Below are positions 35,444 to 43,632 of a stretch of DNA of 64,000 bases, one piece after another. The notes beneath the pieces are model-generated. The model was given only the letters and a program-made list of their open reading frames with translations, had not been told where the DNA came from and ran no database searches. Every line of letters begins with the position of its first letter. The stretch's first letter is position 1. The position numbers and the translations under genes are program-made. This DNA is from Bacillus oleivorans (GTDB taxonomy: Bacteria; Bacillota; Bacilli; Bacillales; JC228): NCBI RefSeq assembly GCF_900207585.1, contig NZ_OAOP01000002.1:496001-560000 (forward strand). Direction: 5' to 3'.

Positions 35444-35755
35444 ATGACCGATATTTACAGAGCCTTATCTGATTCTATTCGACGTCAGATTCTGCAAATG
35501 CTATCACGACGTGAATATACGCAATCAGAAATTGTCGAGTGTTTCACCATTTCACAGCCTGCTATAAAGAAGCACTTAAACATCTTAGAAGAAGAACAAT
35601 TAATTTTAGTCAGAAAGGAAGGGAAGTACAGATATTATCGTCTGAATAAAGAGTCTTTTGAAAAAAGTTACAGTATGCTTCAGAAAGAGCTGGAACTTAT
35701 CTTGGATTATAAATTAATGAAACTAAAAAATTATTTGGAAGAGGAGAATGAATAA
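35444..35755 (+). CDS. ArsR-family winged-helix regulator
   Basis: The 103-aa protein has the ArsR core: IYRALSDSIRRQILQML, recognition helix SQPAIKKHLNILEEEQLI and wing VRKEGKYRYYRLN. There are no cysteines for metal binding, as in the ArsR regulators that accompany SRPBCC/AHSA1 genes. It likely represses its own promoter through the palindrome at 35411-35426. ATG 35444 follows AAGGAG. The next gene starts 2 bases after its stop. Confidence 0.92.
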   Translation: MTDIYRALSDSIRRQILQMLSRREYTQSEIVECFTISQPAIKKHLNILEEEQLILVRKEGKYRYYRLNKESFEKSYSMLQKELELILDYKLMKLKNYLEEENE

Positions 35756-35757
35756 AG

Positions 35758-36462
35758 ATGGAAGAAAAATCGACGTCAGTAAGAAGAGAAATCTTAGTAC
35801 ATGTCCCGATTGAAAAAGCTTGGCGGGCTCTTACAATTCCAGGTGAACGGAATAAATGGGAAACAAAATCATGCGAAATCGATCTTCGGGTCGGAGGGAC
35901 GGCCTTTTTTGATTATGGCTGGGGTGTGAGTTATACAGCGAAAATAGTAGAATTAGTTGAATATGAAAAAATGGTTTTAGAAGGAGAAGACAAACATTTA
36001 ACAATTTGGACATTAGAGCAAAGCGGGCATATGACAAAAGTTACCGTTGAATACACAGGAATATGGATTGGAGATCTCGGCCACATGCAAATGGATAATA
36101 TGGCATTTGGCACTTACCAATTTATGAGAAATTTTAAAACAGTAATGGAAGAAGGAAGAGACATTAGGGGTTTATTTTGGAAAAGCTGGATTGGCGTTTT
36201 ACATAGGACTTATAAAGGTGAGGAGGTACAGGGCGTAAAAGTGATGCAAATTGTCCCCGATACTCCGGCAGAGGGATTTCTCCAAGAGGGTGATATTATT
36301 ACATCGGTTAATGGAAACGCTATAACTTCCTATGATGATCTAGAAATCATCGTAACAGAGGCTACCCCAGAGGAAGTACTTGTTTTTGAGATTAGCAGAA
36401 ATGCTGAAAAACGAATGCTGAAAGTTCAAACCATCGCATACGGACAAAAGCTAGTTAAATAA
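35758..36462 (+). CDS. SRPBCC domain fused to a PDZ domain
   Basis: A 234-aa protein with two parts. Residues 1-135 are an SRPBCC/AHSA1 ligand-binding fold (VHVPIEKAWRALTIPGERNKWE, GGTAFFDYGWGVSYTAKIVEL). Residues about 155-230 are a PDZ domain (GVKVMQIVPDTPAEGFLQEGDIITSVNG split as in HtrA-type PDZ). No signal peptide, no protease domain. Two bases after the ArsR gene, hence co-regulated. The fusion is unusual; the PDZ may bring a partner to a ligand sensor. Confidence 0.85.
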   Translation: MEEKSTSVRREILVHVPIEKAWRALTIPGERNKWETKSCEIDLRVGGTAFFDYGWGVSYTAKIVELVEYEKMVLEGEDKHLTIWTLEQSGHMTKVTVEYTGIWIGDLGHMQMDNMAFGTYQFMRNFKTVMEEGRDIRGLFWKSWIGVLHRTYKGEEVQGVKVMQIVPDTPAEGFLQEGDIITSVNGNAITSYDDLEIIVTEATPEEVLVFEISRNAEKRMLKVQTIAYGQKLVK

Positions 36463-36484
36463 TGAAATATAAAGAGGGATGAGG

Positions 36485-36964
36485 ATGGACTATTTTGTCA
36501 GAAACATGACAGAAGACATCGCTAAAGTCGTTTTAGACTGGAGATATGAGCCACCCTATGATTTTTATAATAGTGTTGTAAAAGAGGAAAACATGGTTGA
36601 ATTGCTTGAGCATGGGTACCTTGGAGTATTTGATGAAAATGATCAGGTCATTGGCTTCTTCTGTACGGGGAGTGCAGCTCAAGTACCTGTGGGACATCTT
36701 CATGGTGTATATCGTGAGGATTTCATCGATATTGGCTTAGGGTTAAGACCTGATTTAACAGGCAAAGGTTTAGGATATTCCTTTCTGCTGTTTATTCTAG
36801 GTTACCTGGAAACGGTCTTTCAAAATAAGCGGTTTCGCTTGACAGTAGCTGCTTTTAATAAAAGGGCCATTCATTTATATAAAAAGGCTGGGTTTCACCC
36901 TTTCACTGAATTTGATACAGATTCTGGCGGTTTTTTAGTGATGGTGTTGGAAATGAAACCTTAA
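36485..36964 (+). CDS. GNAT family N-acetyltransferase
   Basis: The 159-aa protein shows the acetyl-CoA loop LRPDLTGKGLGYSFL and motif B LTVAAFNKRAIHLYKKAGF. Substrate unknown; the N-terminal VRNMTEDIAKVVLDWRYEPPYDFY form is common in Bacillus. ATG 36485 has AAAGAGGG six bases upstream, so I prefer it to the ATG at 36479. It lies 22 bases after the PDZ gene and may belong to the same operon. Confidence 0.88.
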   Translation: MDYFVRNMTEDIAKVVLDWRYEPPYDFYNSVVKEENMVELLEHGYLGVFDENDQVIGFFCTGSAAQVPVGHLHGVYREDFIDIGLGLRPDLTGKGLGYSFLLFILGYLETVFQNKRFRLTVAAFNKRAIHLYKKAGFHPFTEFDTDSGGFLVMVLEMKP

Positions 36965-37212
36965 AAAATGATAAATTATAAAAATATTTTCCGGGAAAGC
37001 GCAGAATTAGACAAATATCAGCTTTTTGTTTAAAGAAATATATTGAAAATAGTGTCAAATGCTGTCAAATTTTAATAAAAGAAGGCGCTTTAGGTATAAA
37101 TTTTGAAGAAAGGTACTTTCTGGAAGGAGAGTACTTTTTCTGATTGTCGAATAACAGGATGGTTAGTACTACATGATTTTCCGCATAGTGTTAAGATAAG
37201 GAGGTAATGTCT

Positions 37213-37713
37213 ATGAAAGAAGGACTTTCTTATTTATTTTTACTGCTGACATTGTCTTGCTTATTATTTTGGACACTTGCCAATCATTTTGGTACAAACA
37301 CATATGTTTTGGATTACTTATTGGCCATGATTGTAACTCATTTAATTTTAGAAAAGAACCCGTGGTTAGCAGAGCTATTATATAAAAAGCATAAGAAAAA
37401 TGAAGTATCTTTAGATGATCGACTTACAGATGAAGGGTATGATGAATTCGATCATTCGAAAGTGACAAGCATTCGAAAGAAGAATAAAGGCGATAAAAGG
37501 TTTAATGAGTTTGTCCAAAATGTCCAGGTTGGGGAAAAGTTTGATATCCATTATAATAAGAATCGGTACTTGATTCGCCAAACGAAAAATGGTTACATTT
37601 TAACTAGGGAAATGGATGGATATACCCAGGTTTTTAAAACAGTCGATGACCTTTTTAGAAAAGGGAAAATAGATAATAAATATGTGAAGGATATCATTGA
37701 TCAAGTAAACTAA
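37213..37713 (+). CDS. Membrane protein of unknown function, 166 aa
   Basis: Two N-terminal membrane helices (about 5-22 and 28-46) are followed by a basic, soluble C-terminal part (KVTSIRKKNKGDKRFNEFV, then YNKNRYLIRQTKNGYILTRE). The rest looks like a small beta domain followed by a helical end. No family recognised. ATG 37213 has AAGGAGGT seven bases upstream; the ATG at 37207 is only three bases away. Confidence 0.65.
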   Translation: MKEGLSYLFLLLTLSCLLFWTLANHFGTNTYVLDYLLAMIVTHLILEKNPWLAELLYKKHKKNEVSLDDRLTDEGYDEFDHSKVTSIRKKNKGDKRFNEFVQNVQVGEKFDIHYNKNRYLIRQTKNGYILTREMDGYTQVFKTVDDLFRKGKIDNKYVKDIIDQVN

Positions 37714-37749
37714 TTATCAACTTGTACAGTAAGTGAAGGGACGTTTTTT

Positions 37750-38328
37750 ATGAAATTTGACTCGAACTATATGATCACAATGAAAGACATTATAAGAGAA
37801 GGAGATCCAATATTAAGGGAGGCTACAAAAGAAGTAGCCCTTCCTCTTTCCGAAGAAGATAAAGAAATTATGAATTGTATGCTGCAATATATTAAAAATA
37901 GTCAGAACCCTGAAAGAGCGAAAAAGTATCAGCTTCGTCCTGGGGTGGGACTATCTGCCAATCAAATTGGACTGAATAAAAGAATGTTTGCTGCCTATTT
38001 TACGGATGAAAAAGGGGAACTGCATGAGTATACCCTATTTAATCCAAAAATCATCAGCCATTCGGTCTCCATGATCTATTTGCCGGATGGGGAGGGCTGT
38101 CTCTCAGTCGACCGGACAGTTCCTGGTTTTGTTCCTAGATACGAACGGATTAAAGTAAAGGCATTCAATATGGACAATGAAGAAGTATTGATCAAGTTAA
38201 AAGGTTATTCTGCGATTGTCGCGCAGCATGAAATTGACCATTTGAACGGAATTTTGTTCTATGACCGGATTAACAAAGATAACCCATTTAGTCTTCCGGA
38301 AAATGTCTCAATAAAAAGTGTTTATTAA
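37750..38328 (+). CDS. def: Peptide deformylase
   Basis: The 192-aa iron/zinc hydrolase removes formyl from new N-termini. Metal ligands Cys117 in EGCLSV and His160/His164 in QHEIDHLNG with catalytic Glu161. Motif 1 is GVGLSANQ, a variant of the usual GxGLAAxQ. The insertion region is of the class found in Gram-positive deformylases (B. subtilis DefB/YkrB). ATG 37750 follows GAAGGGA. Not next to fmt, so probably the second, stand-alone deformylase. Confidence 0.95.
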   Translation: MKFDSNYMITMKDIIREGDPILREATKEVALPLSEEDKEIMNCMLQYIKNSQNPERAKKYQLRPGVGLSANQIGLNKRMFAAYFTDEKGELHEYTLFNPKIISHSVSMIYLPDGEGCLSVDRTVPGFVPRYERIKVKAFNMDNEEVLIKLKGYSAIVAQHEIDHLNGILFYDRINKDNPFSLPENVSIKSVY

Positions 38329-38336
38329 ATAAAATG

Positions 38337-38369
38337 AGGCTGATTCTTGAACGAATCAGTCTTTTTTTT
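38337..38369 (+). terminator. def terminator
   Basis: AGGCTGATTC/GAATCAGTCT stem, then T8. Confidence 0.85.
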
Positions 38370-38499
38370 CGAAGTAACCGAGAATATGTTCTCTCTTTCT
38401 TTCTCTATTTTTACCTGCCTTCTTGATAGGCTAGTTTAACAAATATATAGTTAAATAGAGAATTTATTTTAGAAAGAACAGTTTAAAGGAGAGGTATCA

Positions 38500-38874
38500 A
38501 TGCCGGGGATGGAACAAGGATTAGATCTGTTTAACTTAATGAATACATTTGTACCTTTATTTTTTATTATTATAATAGGAATCATTATTTTTTCAGCAAT
38601 TAAAGGGATTTCCCAGTGGAGTCATAATAATCGCCAACCGGTTCTCCATGTAAAAGCGTTCGTGGTTACAAAAAGAACTAGAGTAAGCGGCGGGGCAAAT
38701 GAAACCCCATCGAGCACAAGCTACTATGTAACCTTTGAGGTAGATAGCGGAGACCGCATGGAGTTTCAAGTAAATGGTTCAGAATATGGATATTTGGCAG
38801 AAGGCGATCAAGGAACTCTAGAGTTTCAGGGAACAAGGTATTTAAGTTTTACAAGAATGGTGAATCAAGAGTAG
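38500..38874 (+). CDS. DUF2500 family membrane protein
   Basis: A 124-aa protein with one N-terminal membrane helix (about 17-35) and a DUF2500 beta domain: VLHVKAFVVTKRTRVSGG, STSYYVTFEVDSGDRMEFQVNG and GDQGTLEFQGTRYLSF. Role unknown. ATG 38500 follows AAAGGAGAGG. Single gene with terminator. Confidence 0.85.
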   Translation: MPGMEQGLDLFNLMNTFVPLFFIIIIGIIIFSAIKGISQWSHNNRQPVLHVKAFVVTKRTRVSGGANETPSSTSYYVTFEVDSGDRMEFQVNGSEYGYLAEGDQGTLEFQGTRYLSFTRMVNQE

Positions 38875-38884
38875 TAGATAGTGG

Positions 38885-38920
38885 ATGAGCTTGAAGTAAA
38901 TCTAAGCTCATTTTTTTTTT
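38885..38920 (+). terminator. DUF2500 gene terminator
   Basis: ATGAGCTT/AAGCTCAT stem followed by T10. Confidence 0.85.
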
Positions 38921-38926
38921 CCCTGC

Positions 38927-39451
38927 TTATCTGTTCCAGCCTTTACTTTGGAGTAAATTTGTAATATGAGCAAGATGATGTTTCCCATGCCATGAATAGG
39001 TTCCAATACTTAAGTGGATTGAATTTTTGCCTGAATCAGGGTGGTTAAATGTCTTTTCTAAGTCGTCTGGTTTTAAATTTCTTAATAGATACGCCCAGCG
39101 TTGATGTAGAGATTCAAGCAATTTTAAGGAAACATCAATGGGTAATTCGTAATCTGGAAGCTTGGCCCATTCTGCCTCTTCATAAGGTTTAATAGTCGGA
39201 TTATGTTCTGTGATAGCTAACTTAATCCGAATATATGCATTCATATGACTGTCAGCCAAATGATGGACAACTTGCCTTATCGTCCAGCCTCCTTGGCGAT
39301 ACGGTGTATCCAGTTGTTCCTGACTTAAATCTTGAACGGCTTCGCGCACTAAATGTGGCAACTTCTCGATATCCCGAATCCACTCTTCAAGTACACTTTG
39401 TGAAAAATCACCATTAAATGTAAATTTTCCAATCGGATATTTTTGTTCCAT
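38927..39451 (-). CDS. yfiT: Bacillithiol transferase-type DinB protein (YfiT)
   Basis: The 174-aa four-helix DinB-fold enzyme probably conjugates bacillithiol to reactive compounds. Metal-ligand histidines are visible in VVHHLADSHMNAYIR and HGKHHLAHI, the triple-His site of YfiT/BstA. ATG 39451 has AAAGGAAG upstream; the frame opens 18 codons earlier without a ribosome site. Confidence 0.9.
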   Translation of the reverse strand: MEQKYPIGKFTFNGDFSQSVLEEWIRDIEKLPHLVREAVQDLSQEQLDTPYRQGGWTIRQVVHHLADSHMNAYIRIKLAITEHNPTIKPYEEAEWAKLPDYELPIDVSLKLLESLHQRWAYLLRNLKPDDLEKTFNHPDSGKNSIHLSIGTYSWHGKHHLAHITNLLQSKGWNR

Positions 39452-39565
39452 CAAATGCACTTCCTTTATTTTTTTATAAATTTGGGCCTGAAATGATGAT
39501 ACCATATATATCCAAAGAACAGGAGAAAATGAAAGGAATTTTTATAATCAAAGAGGGAGAGATTT

Positions 39566-40225
39566 ATGGATAGACATCTTTATCTATTTGGGGGAGGACC
39601 TCCATTTACAAAAAACATGGCCAAACAATTCACCCAAATTTCATTGAAGCTTAATCAACCAGTTTCGATATTATTTGTAGAAAGAGACGGCTGGGAACAG
39701 TATATGCCTAAATATACTCAAGCTTTAGAGGAACTGGGTTTAAATGATTTTTATTTCCTGCCCCTCCCGACAACCCCTATCAAGGAAGTTATTCAGTGTC
39801 TCACTCACAGTTCGGGTATTATAATCGGTGGAGGAAATACGAATTTATATGCGGATTACATTGTAGAATCCACTATTTCAAATAAGATAAAAGAGTGCTA
39901 TGAAAGGGGTATCCCTGTCGCGGGATTTTCAGCTGGAGCTCTTATAAGCCCTGAACTTTGTATTATCTCCCCAAAAGATAATGAATGGAATGAATTTCAG
40001 CAGAGAAAGGGGATAGGCTTGATTTCCGAAACAGTAATTGCTGTACATTTTTCGCAATGGGATGATGAAGATCATTTAAGAAAAGCAGCTAGTAAATATA
40101 GTCACTATAAAAATTACGGTATCGATGAAGAGACGGGTCTTTATTTTCTGAATGGATGTCTTGAAGATATGGATGGGAATAGTGTTTATCGTTTAGAAAA
40201 AGGCATCTTGCTAAAAATCCATTAG
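39566..40225 (+). CDS. Peptidase S51 / dipeptidase E-like protein
   Basis: The 219-aa class I glutamine amidotransferase-like fold has the nucleophile elbow in GFSAGALI (catalytic Ser), GGGNTNLYAD before it and a likely His in VIAVHFSQW. Family S51 enzymes cleave Asp-Xaa dipeptides or cyanophycin-derived peptides. ATG 39566 follows GAGGGAGAG. The terminator is shared with the convergent DDAH-like gene. Confidence 0.88.
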   Translation: MDRHLYLFGGGPPFTKNMAKQFTQISLKLNQPVSILFVERDGWEQYMPKYTQALEELGLNDFYFLPLPTTPIKEVIQCLTHSSGIIIGGGNTNLYADYIVESTISNKIKECYERGIPVAGFSAGALISPELCIISPKDNEWNEFQQRKGIGLISETVIAVHFSQWDDEDHLRKAASKYSHYKNYGIDEETGLYFLNGCLEDMDGNSVYRLEKGILLKIH

Positions 40226-40248
40226 AAATTGAACATTGGTTTGCATCA

Positions 40249-40288
40249 AAAAAGCATGGCAATTATTTAAGTGAAAGCCATGCTTTTT
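40249..40288. terminator. Bidirectional terminator
   Basis: AAAAAGCATGGC/GCCATGCTTTTT, 12 bp, T-rich on both strands. Confidence 0.85.
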
Positions 40289-40303
40289 CATATTGTCAAA
40301 TAC

Positions 40304-41149
40304 TCAAGCTTCAGCCCGGACCAGAGGCATGGTACAACACCGGAAAGAGCCGCCTGATTTAATTATTTCCGTGATATCGACTTCTATGATTTCGTATCCG
40401 CGTTTTCGGAGTTCTCTGTTAACTTCAGTATTGACCGGGAGGCTTAGTATTTTTTTATTACCTATAGAAAGGACGTTGGTTCCTAGCTGAAATTGTTCGT
40501 CCCCATTTACTTCAATTAAATCATAACGTGCAGTTAAAAAATTGATTTCTTTTTGAGTAAAAGCTCCTGGGAAAAATAACGCTTCTTTAGGGGAAATGAT
40601 ATTAAAGACACAATCCAAATGTAAGTATTTTTCAGTAAAAGGCACAGGAACGACTTCGAAGTCACGAACGATATTTTGTAAATATTGAATCGTTTCTTTA
40701 TCAGTCCGGTTACTAATCCCTATGTAGATTGTATCTCGATCTATAATGACATCGCCGCCCTCAATATGGTTTCCGACTAAATTAAAATAAGAGATTTCCT
40801 GATCCTCGAGCCAATGCTTTAACATTTGCTCTTCCCCTTTACGGACATCATGTGCCATATCGGCTACATAAATAATGGGGCCGAGTGTAAAACCAATGTC
40901 GCGGGTAAAAACCTGCTCCGGAAATTTCCTTCTTGGCGGCAATAGTATGACATCAATTCCATGATCTAAAAGGATTTGTACAAACTGTTTATGCTGCTTC
41001 AAAGCCTTTTCAATATGGATTCCTTCATCCTTAAACTTCTTCTGTGTATCATTTATTACCTGCCGGATTGTCATATATTGAGGTTCACATAAAATTACGC
41101 GTTTTAATGGATCATATTCACTGGCACAAAATGTTTTTAGCTGCGGCAA
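40304..41149 (-). CDS. Dimethylarginine dimethylaminohydrolase-like amidinotransferase-fold enzyme
   Basis: The 281-aa guanidine-modifying enzyme has VFTRDIGF, NHIEGGDVI, the catalytic His in YLHLDCVFN and the C-terminal nucleophile Cys in GGSFRCCTMPL. It probably hydrolyses a methylated arginine or related guanidino compound (citrulline product); arginine deiminase is less likely from its length. TTG 41149 has GAGGAGG eight bases upstream. Confidence 0.88.
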   Translation of the reverse strand: MPQLKTFCASEYDPLKRVILCEPQYMTIRQVINDTQKKFKDEGIHIEKALKQHKQFVQILLDHGIDVILLPPRRKFPEQVFTRDIGFTLGPIIYVADMAHDVRKGEEQMLKHWLEDQEISYFNLVGNHIEGGDVIIDRDTIYIGISNRTDKETIQYLQNIVRDFEVVPVPFTEKYLHLDCVFNIISPKEALFFPGAFTQKEINFLTARYDLIEVNGDEQFQLGTNVLSIGNKKILSLPVNTEVNRELRKRGYEIIEVDITEIIKSGGSFRCCTMPLVRAEA

Positions 41150-41345
41150 ATCTGAATCCTCCTCATGCTCTTATTCTTACAAAATTAGTATGGATATATT
41201 ATGAGGGTTGAATACAAATAAGTTTGGAATGGAATGGACACGCGATAAGAAATGATTATTGAATATCATAAAATATAAAAAATACTGCTTATCGATTTAA
41301 ATGTATAAAATAAATAAGAAAAGATTAAAAAGTGGGGATAAAAAT

Positions 41346-42152
41346 ATGCCAATTAATTTTCATAGTCACGAAAATAAAAAATCCTATGCCACAAGAAATG
41401 CTGATGACTCATGGATAAAATGTATAAATGAAATCGTAGATCCCAAAGGAAAAACAATTGTCGATATTGGGTGCGGGGGAGGAATTTATACGCATGCATT
41501 GGCAGAAATGGGAGCGGGGAAAGTAACAGGCATAGATTTTTCTGAACAAATGATTGCAGGTGCAAAAGAAAATAGTAAAGATTGCCCCAAGGTTTCATTT
41601 GTAATAGGAAATGCATTGGACACAAAACTTCCTGATTGCCATTATGACATTGTTATAGAAAGAGCCCTGATTCATCATATTGATGATATACAAACATGTT
41701 TTAAAGAAGTCCATCGATTATTAAAGCCGGGGGGGACATGTATCATTCAAGATCGGACACCTGACGATTGTTTCCTGGATGGCGGCCCTATTCATATAAG
41801 GGGATACTTTTTTGAATTATTCCCAAAGCTAAAAAACGTGGAAATGACAAGAAGACATAGGAGCAAAGCAGTTATTCATGCTTTATTGGATGCAGGATTT
41901 AATCAAATAAAACAAATGCATTTATGGGAAGTGAGAAAGATATATCAAGATACGGGAGAGTTAGAGGCTGATCTTTTAAATCGAACCGGAAGATCTATCC
42001 TGCATGAATTAGACAATAAGCAATTAATAAGTCTCGTAGATTTTATCAAAAGTCAACTATACAATAGACGTACCCAGGAAATAATTGAAAAAGACAGGTG
42101 GACTATTTGGACTGGGGTGAAAGGGGAGAAGGGTCGAAAAAAAAGTCATTGA
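41346..42152 (+). CDS. Class I SAM-dependent methyltransferase
   Basis: A 268-aa protein with motif I VDIGCGGGIYTHALAEMGAG, the acidic GIDFSEQMI and LLKPGGTCIIQDR; a UbiE/BioC-like Methyltransf_11 core is followed by about 100 residues of own type. Substrate unknown. ATG 41346 follows GGGGAT; the frame opens 15 codons earlier. Confidence 0.9.
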   Translation: MPINFHSHENKKSYATRNADDSWIKCINEIVDPKGKTIVDIGCGGGIYTHALAEMGAGKVTGIDFSEQMIAGAKENSKDCPKVSFVIGNALDTKLPDCHYDIVIERALIHHIDDIQTCFKEVHRLLKPGGTCIIQDRTPDDCFLDGGPIHIRGYFFELFPKLKNVEMTRRHRSKAVIHALLDAGFNQIKQMHLWEVRKIYQDTGELEADLLNRTGRSILHELDNKQLISLVDFIKSQLYNRRTQEIIEKDRWTIWTGVKGEKGRKKSH

Positions 42153-42259
42153 AAAATAAAAGTTATAATATACCTCATTCTGTCGTTTTAGAGAAAAAGC
42201 GAGCTGCATAAAATGTACAAGCTAACTTTTTATAAAACGTAACAGTTTGGGGTGGATGG

Positions 42260-42892
42260 ATGAGTATTAGTGTGTTTTTAAGCTATATCATCTTAGGATT
42301 AACATTAGCTGCACCTATTGGTCCTGTTAATACAGTTAGAGTAGATAAAGGGATTCAAAATGGTTTTTGGCATGCCTGGGTTGTTGGTGTAGGCTCAATG
42401 ATTGCGGATGGTATTTATATGTTAATGGTGTATTTAGGAGTAGTCCATTTTTTAAATGCGCCTCCTGTTCAAACGTTCTTATGGCTTTTTGGCGGATTTG
42501 TTCTTATTTATAGTGGTATTGAATGTATTCTTGGCGCTAATAATCTTTCATTGAATAATGAGCGCCAAAAGGAATCTTTACTGAAATGTTTTTTTACTGG
42601 CTTTATTATGTCGATTTCTAGTCCGCTATCGATTTTATTTTGGCTTGGAATCTACGGTTCCGTACTGGCTAAAACAGCTGTAACATATGGCACTGGTGAA
42701 CTTTTACTCTATAGTTCTATGATTTTTTTGGGTCTTGCTCTGTGGGACTTGTTTGTAGCTGGTCTAACAAGCGGGTTTAGAAGATATTTAACGGCCAATA
42801 GTCTGATGGCGATTTCCAAATTATCTGGTCTGTCCCTTATCGGGTTTGGTGTCTATTTTGGGTATGAAGGATTTCAGGCTTTATTAAGATAG
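42260..42892 (+). CDS. LysE-family exporter
   Basis: A 210-aa membrane protein with six hydrophobic helices and the LysE/RhtB signature GLTLAAPIGPVNTVRVDKGIQNG near the N-terminus plus SPLSILFWLGIYG. It should export an amino acid or related small solute. ATG 42260 follows GGGGTGG by four bases. Single gene with terminator. Confidence 0.9.
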   Translation: MSISVFLSYIILGLTLAAPIGPVNTVRVDKGIQNGFWHAWVVGVGSMIADGIYMLMVYLGVVHFLNAPPVQTFLWLFGGFVLIYSGIECILGANNLSLNNERQKESLLKCFFTGFIMSISSPLSILFWLGIYGSVLAKTAVTYGTGELLLYSSMIFLGLALWDLFVAGLTSGFRRYLTANSLMAISKLSGLSLIGFGVYFGYEGFQALLR

Positions 42893-42963
42893 GAAATTAG
42901 TTTTTAATAATACGATTTTTCAAAATCATGAATCTTATACTAAGATTTAAGGAAACCAAGCAT

Positions 42964-42995
42964 AGTCCTTTGCTTTTATTGAAAGGGCTTTTTTA
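42964..42995 (+). terminator. LysE gene terminator
   Basis: AGTCCTTT/AAAGGGCT stem followed by T6. Confidence 0.75.
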
Positions 42996-43031
42996 TTTTT
43001 TTGTGACTAAACAGAACTATTTATGAAAAGG

Positions 43032-43059
43032 TGCAACTTTTCCTTTTAATTTTCGTTAT
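43032..43059 (+). promoter_or_regulatory. ECF-type promoter of the sigma/anti-sigma operon
   Basis: TGCAAC (43032-43037), 16 bp, CGTTAT (43054-43059). The AAC word and CGT -10 at this spacing fit Bacillus ECF promoters, suggesting autoregulation. Confidence 0.6.
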
Positions 43060-43095
43060 TAAGCATGAGTGCCAGTATGGAAAGGAGGGCCAATT

Positions 43096-43632
43096 TTGGA
43101 TCAAGAAGTAATCAAGCAAAATGTGAATAAGTGGTATGAAAAGTATAGCAATGATATATATCAATATATTTTCTTTATGATTGGGGATCATGAAATGGCG
43201 AAGGACCTTGTTCATGATACTTTTCTTCGTTCTTATAGCAATTATTTATCATTTAGGGGAGGAAATGAAAAAGGCTGGCTGTTTCGGATTGCCCGGAACA
43301 TAACAATTGATTTTATTAGAAAAAAGAAGCCTATTTCCTATTTGATGAATACTGACATGCAGGTTAAAGCTAATGAATTATTACCTGAAAATGTAGTGAC
43401 CATAAATGAATCTGAAAAAGAGCTCTATGCTGCATTAACTAGGCTAAAAAGATCGTACAGGGATGTCATTATCTTAAGAAAACTAAAGGATTTTTCAATT
43501 CAGGAAACAGCTGACATACTTGGCTGGAACGAATCGAAAGTGAAATCGACCCTATTTAGAGGGTTGAAGGAGTTAAAAAAGGAGTTAGTAAAGGAGGGAT
43601 ATCAACATGAAAAACTATCAAGAAACGGATGA
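43096..43632 (+). CDS. ECF RNA polymerase sigma factor
   Basis: A 178-aa sigma-70 family factor of the ECF group: region 2 (MAKDLVHDTFLRSYSNYLSF, WLFRIARNITIDFIRKKK) and region 4 (LKRSYRDVIILRKLKDFSIQETADILGWNESKVKSTLFRGLKEL). TTG 43096 has AAAGGAGG seven bases upstream; the frame opens nine codons earlier. The anti-sigma gene overlaps its end by 26 bases. Nearest in kind to SigX/SigW-type factors; exact group not decided. Confidence 0.93.
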   Translation: MDQEVIKQNVNKWYEKYSNDIYQYIFFMIGDHEMAKDLVHDTFLRSYSNYLSFRGGNEKGWLFRIARNITIDFIRKKKPISYLMNTDMQVKANELLPENVVTINESEKELYAALTRLKRSYRDVIILRKLKDFSIQETADILGWNESKVKSTLFRGLKELKKELVKEGYQHEKLSRNG

